Shown here: piece after piece, positions 10,275 through 21,142 of the stretch
Layout: the number at the start of each line of letters is the position of its first letter
Position numbering within the stretch: the first letter of the stretch is position 1
NCBI GenBank assembly: GCA_024449915.1
Contig: JAMZAV010003211.1
Location: 49,637 to 113,636, forward strand
Length of the DNA stretch: 64,000 bases
Origin: Sweltsa coloradensis
Lineage: Eukaryota > Arthropoda > Insecta > Plecoptera > Chloroperlidae
Direction of reading: 5' to 3'
Translations under genes and position numbers: made by a program
The notes under the pieces: generated by a model
The model's database searches: none
The model's input: the letters and a program-made list of their open reading frames with translations, nothing else
Told to the model about the DNA's origin: nothing

Positions 10275-10345
10275 CTAACGGGCATCGAACCCCAACCCTC
10301 CGTGCGGTAGGCTAAATGCTTACCACTGGGCCATGTCAGCCAGGT
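10275..10345 (-). other. tRNA-like sequence (pseudo-tRNA or SINE head)
   Basis: On the minus strand TGGCCCAGTGG fits the polymerase III A box, and about 45 bp later GGTTCGATGCC fits the B box. A convincing anticodon stem could not be drawn, so a functional tRNA is unlikely. A tRNA-derived SINE head or a decayed tRNA copy is the better reading. Confidence 0.45.
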
Positions 10346-10399
10346 AGATCTCGTCCCGCTAGCTGCTACTAAACAAATGCTATCGATATTTTTAAAAAT

Positions 10400-10570
10400 C
10401 ACATTTTTATTTATTGTAGGCTTAAATCGCTTTGGATCTAGCTGATTTTGTTAACAGATCTCAGTAAACTCGTACTGGATGGCTGTTTAAAATTTCAACG
10501 CAATCTGTACAGCGGTTCGGCTGATTTTCGACGTACAGACACACAGAATCACAGAATGAGGGCCGTTTGA
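10400..10570 (-). repeat. F4-like 5' region, degraded
   Basis: TTATTGTAGGCTTAAATCG, GTTAACAG(A)TCT and GGCTGTTTAAAATTTCAACG align with 23110-23320 and, inverted, with 58884-59100. The terminal TTAGACGAGTGAGCG tag is not visible here. Confidence 0.45.
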
Positions 10571-10590
10571 GTTGAATGGAGACACTCAGT

Positions 10591-11363
10591 CGCTCCACTG
10601 GGGCGCTCTCCGAAGCCCCACTCTCCGATACCCCACCAACCTTTTTAGTCTCCGATGCCCCACTCTCCGATGCCCCATCTACCTGCTTAAGAAACCCATG
10701 TTACACCACGCAATATAAGCACACGGTCTCTTACGCGGTAAATTCAAATGTTAAAAATATAATTCTCTATTGAACAGTCTTGTGTCTCGTTTTCAAACCT
10801 GCCTGTATTGTAAGGGGGGGGGGGATATTGCCACCAAATATTTTTTGGACCAAAATATTTATAGGTAAAGGGGTTAGGTTAGGTTAGGTTAGGTTAGGTT
10901 AGGTTAGGTTAGGTTAGGTTAGGTTAGGTTAGGTTAGGTTAGGTTAGGTTAGGTTAGGTTAGGTTAGGTTAGGTTAGGTTAGGTTAGGTGGTCATATAGC
11001 TTAACGAACGATAATACCACTAATTATAAAACAGACACGACTCAACCATTGAACTCAACTAAGATTGAATAATATTCTTCAATACGGAGAGACTTTCATA
11101 AAAAGTTAGTGATTATAGAAAATATTCAATTCAACTACAAACATATATTAATACATGTAAATAATCAGTTTGAGAAGACTATTCAATATACCATGCACTT
11201 TGAACTCTTTGCATTTACCGCGTTGTGGGAGTGCACTGACATTACGTGGTGTAACATGGGCTTCATTAGCAGGTAGGTGGGCTATCGGAGAGTGGGGTAT
11301 CGGAGACTAAAAAGGTTGGTGGGGCATCGGAGAGTAGGGCTTCGGAGATGCGTCCGCTCCACT
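10591..11363. repeat. Foldback element enclosing a telomere-like array
   Basis: Arms 10591-10713 and 11242-11363 are imperfect inverted copies. Shared landmarks are CTCCGATACCCCAC on the left with its complement GTGGGGTATCGGAG on the right, and CCCATGTTACACCACG with CGTGGTGTAACATGGG. The loop of about 530 bp holds a G-run and the (TTAGG)n array. The arms are rich in CTCCGAT(G/A)CCCCA. No transposase is present. Confidence 0.75.
10872..10988 (+). repeat. Interstitial telomere-like (TTAGG)n array
   Basis: About 23 perfect tandem copies of TTAGG. This is the canonical telomere unit of most insects and many other arthropods, so it supports an arthropod source. It is interstitial, inside a foldback element. 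Confidence 0.9.
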
Positions 11364-11374
11364 CCCTCGTTTAA

Positions 11375-12805
11375 TTACTGACATTGAAAACTGATATGGA
11401 TCCACCGATGAATCGACCCCATTTTCTCACTGGAGGTCAAAATGTAAAAATAATTGAAAAATACATATTTGAACGATATATAATAATATAAAGTGTATGT
11501 ATATATTAATTATTATTTTAGCCATATTTCATGACCAACTAAATTGTTTAAAGGAGCTAAAGACCCCAAATTTTTTTTTTTTTTACCACGTGATCTATAG
11601 CACAATACTACACTAAAATGACCGTTTAAAAAATTATATCTTTTAACTGTGATTTAAAACGAATTTTTCAATTATTTGGATCCAGAAATTTACGAAAATT
11701 AGTGTTTTGGGAAATTTCTTAAATCGGCTTTAACCTGCTACTTTTTTGGTCCACATAGATACTAGAGCATAGTACCAATCTAAAATGCCCCTTTATAACA
11801 TCGTGTCTTGAAACTGTGCCCAAATATACCCTCAAACACGCAAAAATATGCATTCCAAAATCACACCCCATCTTGGTAATCAACATATTTTGACCGAACT
11901 TTGTCCAAATTACAAAACAAAATAATATAGGGAATTTACAGAAAAGGCTGTAGAGTACGTCAATAATGGCCAATATTTTTTTGGATCGAAATCCTCCAAG
12001 GTCACGGGGCATAAAGATCCTCCCCATGTTATTTCTTATGGGAGATTTTTGCCGATGGGACCTAGCTCGAAAAATGTCATGTTTGACAATTTTTTGGGAG
12101 GTCATGGTGGCCCCAATAATTTTTCTGTTACTTGCTTAATTCATTACTAGGTAGCCTGAATGAAATATATTTTTTGAGTTAAGCTGTTAAATACCCCTTT
12201 AAGGGAAACAAATTCAAATTGTAAAACTAAATTTTATTTAGGTCAGAGAAGGTAAAATAGGTAAAATAGTGTTTTTCTCTTAAAATCGACCAAAATTGCA
12301 ATTTGTATTTATTTTGTTATTTTGTAAAATCTGATGCGTAATAATGTTTGTGGTAAGTACCCTTTCAAGGTCAAAATGGGTCGATTTATCGCGGTGGATC
12401 CATGATCAGTTTTCAATAAGTTAGTAATGAAGTACATTTTCACTAATTGATTTTTTCAAACAAATTGTTTAAGAAAATAGCGCCATTTTAGACCCACTTT
12501 AGTGCATTTGGGGGTACAGATATGAAAAATGGTGCAAAAGTACTATCATTACTAACTTATTGAAAACTGATAATGGACCCACCGACGAATCGACCTCATT
12601 TTCTCACTGGAGGTCAGAATGTAAAATTAATTGGGAAATACCCTTTTCCACAATTTTGTTTGTTTTTGTTTGTTATTTTAGGTATACAAAATTGAGGAAA
12701 AAAGGTCCTTTTTAATTATTTCCATATTTTGACCTCCAGTGAGATTATGGGGTCGATTCATCGGTGGATCCATATCAGTTTTTAAGAAGTCAGTAAAAAA
12801 GTACA
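11375..12805. repeat. S-family repeat, four alternating copies
   Basis: The block TTTTCTCACTGGAGGTC beside GATCCACCGATGAATCGACC occurs forward near 11380-11470 and 12545-12640, and reversed near 12350-12440 and 12715-12805. The two middle copies form an inverted pair. The 128-aa minus-strand frame at 11719-12105 lies between copies, has no recognisable motif, and is probably chance. Confidence 0.55.
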
Positions 12806-12849
12806 TGTTTACTATTTTCATGCTTTTATTCCCATAATGCACTATAACT

Positions 12850-15800
12850 TCTAGTGAGTCTAAAATGGTGCTAGCTTCTTCTTCAACGAAGGCGAAGGCA
12901 CTGGAAACAAGCCTGGCTGATGTGCAGTGTGCACACTTTACGCCGGGACTGTTTTATTAATTTGTGGCTGTTGTCAGTTTCAATCGCAGCCCATAATTTA
13001 TTTCAAAGTGACATATGGTGACAGCATGCATAGAGATGTGTGTTTTACTCAAACGACGAGAAATGGGTTTTTAATTTTCCTATTTCATATCAAATGAAAA
13101 CGCACGGCACTTACACTTACTATAGAAAGGTTTCCTTAACCCATGGTCCCATACTATTATTACCATTAAGTATAGAACGTTAAAGCGTATATTAGTCACT
13201 CAACGGTTAAAGGTTCTATACTCACTGTTATTACTAGTTAAAAATATATGTTTATGTTTTATCAAGAGGGGAGACTTGCATTGCGAATGAGATAATCATT
13301 GTCAAAATATGAATCAGGAAGCCGACTTGCGTGCGTGCGATAAAAGATGGATGTTGATTAAATTTTGCGTTGTGTTGCTATAGAACACGCAGTTGGCGCC
13401 TGATTGGTCTAAAACCATGGTACAATGATATCTCTGTGTGGCTAGGTATGACACTGCGCATCTCCGCCGCGAGTGTGACGTCAGCAAGATCGCAGCGGCC
13501 GTGCATAAGACGCACGTGTTCATTGCTTTGCTATGCATTTCCAATCTATTTGGTGGACCGCGTCTGGGTTTTTCTGTATACACACACATTGTTTATTAAT
13601 ACTGTGCTAGTGACAGCTTACTACATTTTTCCATTAGTAATAAGCTGGCATGGTTTTCATTAAGTTCAAACTTCAAAATTAATCAAAACAGATTCATGTG
13701 CCCCATCTCTATGGGATCTCTCAGAGCAGTGTGTATTCTTCCTTCTGGCTGCAAAGACTAGAAGTCTTTATGGAACAGTTCTGTGGTCCAGATATTATCT
13801 CGTTCGTGAAGAGTAAACAGTTCGCTCGATTTTGTGTCAAACATATCCATCCATAGTGAATTTTGTTGTTAGTGGGTTTATGGACGTATGAACGATAAAA
13901 TGTTGACTTTCCTCGAGTGTAACAACGCCAGTCAGTATACGTGGACGTAATTGATATTAGGCCTACTTTTCGTTTTGCGTGTCCAAAATTAATAATAATT
14001 TTAATAGACTTTAAAAATAGTTATAAAAAGTAAAAGAAAAGATATCAACCCTCAACGATTCCTTTACTTTACGTCGTCAAATAAGATTTTTTAGATTCAA
14101 TCAAAAGTCCTTAGAACTACATTGACAGAGAAAATATGATAATATTTTTACTCACGCGAATGTGCATCTGAATCAGATAAAACAACAGACTGAAGATCGT
14201 CCACCTAAAGAACATGCCGACGGAAACAAACATTCGTGAGTGCGGAAATGTTTTATTTAATTATTATATTGAAGAAGTAGGCGTATTTATTAGTAATGCT
14301 TTAGCGGATGGCGATGTTAAGTTGATTTACAAATTGATTACAATCAACTTTCAAGGAGATTGCTCGAGATTTTATAAGGTTTTATTCCCGTGTCTTAATT
14401 ACATTCCGTGGAGTAATGCCCCCCCCCCCCCCCGGGTATACGGCGAATGCTCAAAAATAAATATTGACCCCTCCGTATACCGAAAAAGAAAAATCAGGGT
14501 ATACGCACAAACGCTGTATATCTCTCACAGAACATAATAATATAATTTTGCAATCACAACAATCTTGGCTTAGGGTCCTCCCCCCCCCCCCCACACGATC
14601 CCCAATGTACAAAGTCATGTACTTTTTCAAGGAAAGAGCGTAGATATATACATAAATAAATTTTCAATTACAACACGATACACAATATTATATTAAATAA
14701 AAGTAAATTTAAAACTTATGACCGAGGCCACTACTTACTTAAAAACAATATTATGATTTTGATGAAAACAGTTGTGCATTATTTGTCCATTTTATCTAGC
14801 TATTTCGAATATTAATCGATTGTTTGTATTAGTCTAATATGTTGTGTTTTTCTTGTAATCGATTTATAATTGAGTGGTTACATTTTTTTAGGTTTGTAAT
14901 CCTATATTTCGATAATTCTCTCTCCACCCAACACATTTTTATTATCATATTATAGATTTAATTAATAACAGTTATTTAAATATCTAATGTTATATCTCGG
15001 GCGCGATCGCGGGTTGGAAGATTTGACACACCCATTACGATAAAATCACGCACGGATTTCTTTATTTGTTTTAATTTATAAATAAACTATCACTATCCCA
15101 AATGAGTAACACTTGTGAGTTGTGAGTATGCATCGTATTACGGCTAATATTAGTAATTACCTAAAACTATCTACCCACATAATTCCTGAACACAATGTAC
15201 TGGTTACAAAATGTATGATAGATTCAAGTTCGGACAATGAATAGTAATAACGAATTTAGTTGACTATGATAGTGGGGTTTTATCACGCGCCGAGCGGCAG
15301 TCGGCTCGAGGAGCGATCTAGATTACGCCATGCGCGGACTGTACGCAAACGCGTTCACCGGAATGCCAGACCTGGGTAAGGAAGAATATCATTGGATCAT
15401 GGTCTAAAACAATCGCAACTCATCGTAGGGCAACGCAATGTTTGAATCCAGCTGACGGCCACGCAGTTGAACATAGTAGGATTGCCAACTTTTCAGAAAT
15501 GAAATTCAGGACATTGCGCCCAGTGGTAACCGGGTCGAAGGGGGAGGGGGTTGTGGGGAGATTTTTACGGCATATTAAATACGATTTTGAGTGAAAGAAT
15601 TTACTGAAAATGGAAAATGGTACAATTTGTATTTTATCTTATGTAAGGTGGAGGGCATAAAAATTTAGATGCGAAAAATGTATAAAAAAGTTGTGAATTG
15701 CAAAATATTGATTTATTTTAGATTCTTTATAAATAATTTCATTAATCCATTTAACTAACATTGACTTAAAAGTGAAGTAAACAAAATTTAAAATATAATT

Positions 15801-16860
15801 ATTATTCATAACGAAAAATGTTTATATTCAGTGACTATTAAACGTTATGAAGTCGAAGTCGAATATTTTGACATTTCAGTACATTATGCTGTCCTGAATG
15901 AGGTAACTCCTACGTCAGGACGAAGTGCTCAAAATCAGGACTGTCCAGATGAAATCAGTACGGTTGGCAACCCAAACATAGATTTTTGTTATATTTATTT
16001 AACGTCTATACTATACAGTTAAAAAAACTGATTTACAAAGGCGGACAACTAAACAAATTACAAATTATGCTAGTAATAATTAAAATAATTAATTAATTAC
16101 ATAAATGCAGACACAACAAATATAACTAATATAACCCTCGCCCTAAAACGTTGTGTTCTAATATCGTCGATAGAGGCAGACGCAAAACTGGACAACAAGC
16201 AACCACACAATTCTTAGTCTTCAGAGGAATGCTAAACAAGTTTACTTGTTGATATTATGCATTTCTAACGATTTCTAATAGCTATAGACTTTATGCAAAT
16301 TTCTAGCCACAGTTTCTCCCAGAACCTATACTTTATTTGGAAGGATGGCTTTTTTATTATGATAATTTTTACACTTTTATTTTGTTACTGTGAATAGAGC
16401 TATTTTTAAATGCACGTCTTCAATATTTTGCCTTCTATGACATGACAAGGGGGAATAAGAAAGTATAAGCTTTATGTTTTCATAAGTCTTATGTAATAAC
16501 GCCGAATCTATTGTGTGTACGTGTACGTTGTACCACGCTACTCGTTTGGGACTGGGAGCTAGAAATGTCGGGAGCGGATAGGAGGAACTTCGTAAGTAGG
16601 CATACACTACTCGACCGATTATAAGGCTTTATTCCGCTCGGCGCTATTCAGGCGTCTCTTAAAAATAAATATCCACATCCAAAGTGTTTTGCATTATTAA
16701 CAAACTGGCAACGCAGTCTCTGTAGCAACGTTATCCTTGGAATATTTCGCTAGAAGGATGAAGATCCAAAGCAGACAGGAGATAAAGAACTTGTTTGTTT
16801 GTATCAAACATAACTGGGCCGTCAGCCGCTGTTGTAAGAAACGAAATACATCTAGCACCC
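12850..16860. other. Low-repeat island, no confirmed gene
   Basis: This is the longest stretch without members of the repeat families described. GC-richer patches occur at 13440-13530 (with TGACGTCA-like GTGACGTCAG) and 15285-15380. Short ATG-led frames end at strong donor-like sites: 14214-14236 before GTGAGT, 15330-15375 before GTAAGG, and 16566-16592 before GTAAGT. These could be first exons but there is no homology to support them. C-runs lie at 14420 and 14580. The 107-aa frame from 14214 crosses a C-run and is doubtful. Confidence 0.35.
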
Positions 16861-16870
16861 GTTCATTGAA

Positions 16871-17636
16871 AAAGAAAACGCTAAAGTCCCGCCGCGTTGA
16901 TGGATGAGCTTTTTTAAAGTTTTTAGTTTGCGTGGGATATCTTTACTTTTGCAAGTGCTTTGTTTTTCTGCCGACGCATTGTAGGTGATTGTTGTCAAGT
17001 TTCTATTGTTTCTTGTTAATTTGTTATTATTTAACGTAAAAATCTTACATTAAAAGCTATATTTCTATGGATTCTGGCTAACTTTTTCAACATTTTCTTT
17101 CAAAAGGCACTACATCACCAAAACCTTAATGTCCATGTATAATATGAACATTGTAGCCCCACCCGTTTGGTCAGAATTGGCCCAAATGGCACGAAAATAT
17201 CGCACAAAAAGTCAAAAAACGTATATTAAAAGCTTTATTTCTCTCGATTCTGGCTAACTTTTTCAATTTTTTCTTTCATAAAGCAATACATCACCATTAC
17301 CTTAATGTCCATGTGAAATATGCACGTTGTAGCCCCACCCGTTTGGTCAGAATTAGCCCAAATGGCACGAAAATATCGCACTAAAAATGGAAAAAAATCG
17401 TAAAAGTACGATATTCATGAGAAATATATCTTTGATTGTACCCAAAAACGTGGCAAGTCTAAGTTCAGAGAAAACGAAGGTCGTGTTAAATTTTCATCAA
17501 GATCGCATATGCCGTTTGCCCGGTAGAGAGCAAACAAACAGACGGAAAAACAAACAAAAAAAAACAAAAAAAAAAAAAAAACGAGCTAAATTTTTTGGGG
17601 GGTCGGTGAAATTGAAGTCTTCGCTTCGCTCATCCA
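16871..17636 (-). mobile_element. F1 Helentron-like element, minus strand
   Basis: 766 bp. The 3' end AACGCGGCGGGACTTTAGCG then TTTTC is intact, but the CTAG is changed to AAAG. The 5' end TTGGATGAGCGAAGCG is intact. It has two internal units of about 172 bp and an expanded A-rich tract at 17548-17581. The 129-aa frame across it is repeat sequence. Confidence 0.75.
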
Positions 17637-17699
17637 ACAATAAAATGAGTAAAGCCGTAAGTTTACAAGTTCATAGATGGCAACATGAATTTCCTATAA

Positions 17700-18130
17700 A
17701 GATCCCAGCATACGGTAGAGTGATGGCTGCGTGCTGGCACTTCTGGCCACTGTGGCCACTGGCTGGCCAGCAGTGAGAAGGTGTCAGGTCAGCCCGTCAC
17801 TGGCATACCGTCTGAAGGCTGGCCAGAACAAAAATAACCCCAGCCCGGTGTTGGTTGGCCGCTGTCGTGTTTATGTCGTTTTGCCGCCACGGGCGTGAAG
17901 ATGGCTGGCCATCACTTTTCCGGCTGCCGGTTGGCCAGCAGCGGATAAGTCATGGACCATCACTTGACACCCTACGCACGGCTGGCCATAACATACTAGT
18001 AACCTGCCCAGTGAAGGTTGGCTGCTGCATGTCGCTGTTGTTTTGCCGCCACAGGCGTGAAGATGGCTGGCCATCACTTTGCCGGCTGCCGGTTGGCCAG
18101 CAGTGTAAATGTGTTGGCTCATCACTAGAA
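17700..18130 (+). repeat. Minisatellite-like TGGCCA-rich repeat
   Basis: Units of about 163 bp repeat imperfectly. TTTTGCCGCCACGGGCGTGA at 17879 recurs at 18042 with one change, and GGCTGGCCATCACTTT and CCGGTTGGCCAGCAG recur with it. The duplicated residues in the open frame (REDGWPSL twice) reflect this duplication. TGGCCA motifs link it loosely to the element at 18490. Confidence 0.6.
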
Positions 18131-18230
18131 AACCGTCTTCCGGCTAAACATATTTTAACAATCACCCATCCAGTGAAAGTCGATTTGCTATTGTATGTAT
18201 AGGTGATTATTCCCTCAACACAGCAAGCTT

Positions 18231-18300
18231 CTTCCGTGGCACAACGGTTAGAGGCTAGGCTTACAGATGGAGAGTCGCCCTGCTGGACCGAGTTCGAGAC
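18231..18300 (+). other. Weak tRNA-like segment
   Basis: GTGGCACAACGGTTAG resembles an A box, and GAGTTCGAGAC about 45 bp later resembles a B box. The folding was not convincing. It may be a SINE head. Confidence 0.3.
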
Positions 18301-18489
18301 ACCTAACTTGAAACTTTATAATTACTTGCAAATAATACATGTTGTGTATCACCCTATAGATATTCGACTGGTGTCAGAAATTAAGATGAAATACCTTTGT
18401 GAGACCGATATTATAACAATTATACTTATTATTTTAATTTTTTTGTTTACATATTTAGATACCAGATCGCGCTGGTTCCAATGATTTCC

Positions 18490-18757
18490 AAGCAAACACG
18501 AATTGATGGGCCATAAGTGGCCCGCAAGCGGCTGGCCAGTTCAGTTCTGGGCAGCCGCTTGCGGGCCGGCATCTTTGGCCATTTGCCGGTTAAGGGCCGG
18601 AAGTGAGCCACAAGTGACGGCCGGCTGATGGCCGGTGAGACAAAATCAGAGCGAGCCGTAACTGGCCAAAGATGCCGGCCCGCAAGCGGCTGGCCAGTTC
18701 AGTTCTGGCCAGCCGCTTGCGGGCCACTTAGGGCCCATCAATTCGTGTTTGCTGGGA
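18490..18757. mobile_element. TIR element whose ends contain internal hairpins
   Basis: The ends are inverted copies of about 95 bp, starting near AGCAAACACGAATTGATGGG. Each end carries its own hairpin, with stem CCCGCAAGCGGCTGGCCAG and loop TTCAGTT. The right-hand hairpin has a perfect 19-bp stem; the left one has a mismatch. The middle is about 80 bp of GGCC-rich sequence. No coding capacity. The family was not recognised. Confidence 0.7.
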
Positions 18758-19016
18758 TACTATCACAGCATTATTTTATAATTGTTTAAATGTCTCGGGT
18801 TGTTTGTCGTAATACTGAATGGATATTCGTACGCCCTGCGGCCCTACGACGGTAGGCCTACAAAATAAAAGTGTATTTATCCATTCTAACGCATCTTATG
18901 AATTGGTCAACGGAGACTGTTTTCATCACACATTTATTGTATTTACACGCTTGCCTTTAAAAACTAAATTATTTTCTCGTGGGAAACCTGCCCAGGGAAC
19001 GATGCCATGCCGTGCG

Positions 19017-19032
19017 CCCCCCCCCCCCCCCC
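19017..19032. repeat. C-homopolymer run
   Basis: About 16 C in a row. This is one of many such runs in the window. Confidence 0.8.
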
Positions 19033-19084
19033 AATAAATTCCTTGTTTTCCCTTTTTCCTCATTCCCCAATTAACAACCCACAG

Positions 19085-19315
19085 TTGGGTATAAAAGGCG
19101 CAGATTTTCCCCAAAATGAACTCGGAGAACATTTTTAGATTAAAAAGAGGGTTTTAGTAGTGACAAAGTTGGTAAGGTCCTATTTGATGCTTTAAAACGT
19201 ACAGATTTTCACCAAAATGACCTTGAAGGAGAAAACTTTTAGATTAAAAAGAATATTGTAGTAGATAGGTTTTAGTAGTAACAAAGTTGGTAAGGTCCTA
19301 TTTGAGTCCGGGGTC
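19085..19315 (+). repeat. Direct duplication of about 115 bp
   Basis: GCAGATTTTC(C/A)CCAAAATGA and GTTGGTAAGGTCCTATTTGA each occur twice. The second copy is followed by GTCCGGGGTCTA. Confidence 0.65.
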
Positions 19316-19385
19316 TATCCAAGTTGACCTAGGACAAATTGCAGCAGAAGCGAATTTGGTATCATTGGATTTAAAAAAAAAAACT
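19313..19385 (+). repeat. Repeat shared with 54061-54150
   Basis: GTCCGGGGTCTA, CCTAGGACAAATTGCA and GCGAATTTGGTATCATTGGA occur in the same order at both places. Confidence 0.7.
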
Positions 19386-19849
19386 AAATAACCCATAAAG
19401 AAACCCCTACAATCCCCATGGGGTGGGTGGGTCTAGTCATCCCCTAAATGTGAAAAAAAAGTGTTTTTGGAACCTAGAATTCATGATATGTAATCAAAGA
19501 TTTTTCAAGGGTCTTTCGAATAAAAAATATGTCAATTGTTCAAAACTAATTTTGTGTCCAGCAGAGGTCAATGAAGGTCAAATTTTGTATTTTTTCAATG
19601 TAATTTGGTAAACGTTTTTCTATTGGCACAAAAATGTTTTATGATTGTCTCATTGTTGTAAATAATTAGTAAAAAGGCCACCCTTGATACGGTATAATAA
19701 GTCAATCATGGCAGAAAAAGGTTATTATTACAATCTGTAGGGCCATGAACCTACGAGTATGTAGTCAAAAATCTGTTTACTTACGTTCCACTCAAATCAT
19801 GTTACGTAATAATGTAATTAGCCGATAGAGGTTTCTCACGTACTACACA

Positions 19850-19851
<2 letters not shown>

Positions 19852-19910
<59 letters not shown>

Positions 19911-19911
19911 A
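19852..19911 (+). repeat. (CTGT)n microsatellite
   Basis: About 15 tandem CTGT units. Confidence 0.9.
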
Positions 19912-19919
19912 ATATCTAA

Positions 19920-20999
19920 TACTCTGCTAATTCACGGACTGGGAGCGGAAAGCGACTTTTCCCCCGCAAGACGATTTCTCCGCCAAAAATGGGGATAAAC
20001 GCGTAAATGTTGGGCGCACCTCCACGAGAAAGGATCGAATTTTTCGAAAAAAAAATACCCGCGACCCGACAAAAATTTGTTTCCGGGTCAAAAAGCCAAA
20101 AATCACGAAAAACGTCGTTTTTGACCGTTTTTGTACTCGCGGTTGCCACGCCCAAAGTATGCTACGAACCCGAACGTAGACGGTACCTACGCTTTCGAAA
20201 AAATTACGGGTACAAGCACCGCGAAGGGTTCCGGGCCGACTATCATACTTTGATCGGGACGGCGATAAACAATTTGGATTTTGAAGTGAGAAAATTTTAT
20301 AAAAAACGGATATATAACTTGGAGCATTCCCGTATCGTCGTTTGTTGTTTTAACGAGAAAACATTATCAAAAACTGGCGGCCTGGGAAAAACATTTTCGT
20401 AAAAAAGTTTCATTCTCTTTTTATGGGACATTGTTTGGATTTTCCGGTTCCAAAATTTTGGAAATTTTTGGGTTTACGGTAGAGCCCCATAGTTTGCCAA
20501 TTACGAAAGCCAATGAATTGGGTAACAAGTTTAAAAAAAAAATTGTCACCACTTTTTTTTCAGAAAACGCGAAAAAAATTCCAAATTTGGACAATTTTGC
20601 AAATTTTACAGTGCAATTAAAAAAAAAATCGGCTCTCCTTGGTCAAATTTCCGCTAACCAAGGCACATTAATGTAGAGGGATGATGAAGGTATTTTAATA
20701 AAAATAGTTTGAGAACCTTGGTTCGAACCCCGGATCAGTAGATGCCTTTGAATACGATTCGGGACACTTTTTTGCAGTTTGAGTTTTCATTTAAAATCGT
20801 AAAAAGCATGGTACACATTTTTTCTAAAATTCACGGATGGTTTAAGGACCTAGATCGGACCTTTCCGATACTCGTGATACCAAACATGACACATTTTGTA
20901 GCATTTGTATATTAGTTATGGAATGACCAAAATTGACATGCGTGTCCGTTTTGGCATCAAAAAGTCATAATTTTTTATCTCACGGTTGCCGCGCCCATA
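19920..20999. other. Non-coding repeat-like stretch
   Basis: GCGGTTGCCACGCCCA near 20140 recurs loosely as CGGTTGCCGCGCCCA near 20985, suggesting an old duplication. GGTTCGAACCCC near 20711 resembles a B box. The 131-aa and 81-aa frames show no family motifs and are not called as genes. Confidence 0.35.
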
Positions 21000-21125
21000 G
21001 TAGCTAGGCAGTTGTTTAGGATTCGAAATAGGGTTCATACTTCATATCGTACGGCCGTACAGAATTGTTAAGGAACCGAAATAAGGTTCATACTTCATAT
21101 CGTACGGCCCTACGGAACCTAGGCA
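21000..21125 (+). repeat. 62-bp minisatellite, left part
   Basis: Two units, each containing AAGGTTCATACTTCATATCG followed by TACGGCC and GAA(C/T)(C/T)-type ends. The array resumes at 22738 after the LINE block. Confidence 0.75.
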
Positions 21126-21142
21126 AATAATAATAATAATAA

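Noticed and set aside
10275..10345. Functional tRNA gene
   Set aside because: A and B boxes are present but no good anticodon or acceptor stem could be paired, so it is listed only as tRNA-like.
11719..12105. 128-aa minus-strand open frame
   Set aside because: No recognisable motif, no splice context, and it lies between copies of the S repeat. Probably chance in AT-rich DNA.
13314..13663. Overlapping 91-97 aa frames on opposite strands
   Set aside because: No domain or splice evidence. Kept only as part of the low-repeat island.
17387..17776. 129-aa frame and neighbouring 115-aa frame
   Set aside because: The first runs along an F1 element and its A-rich tract. The second is made of duplicated minisatellite units.
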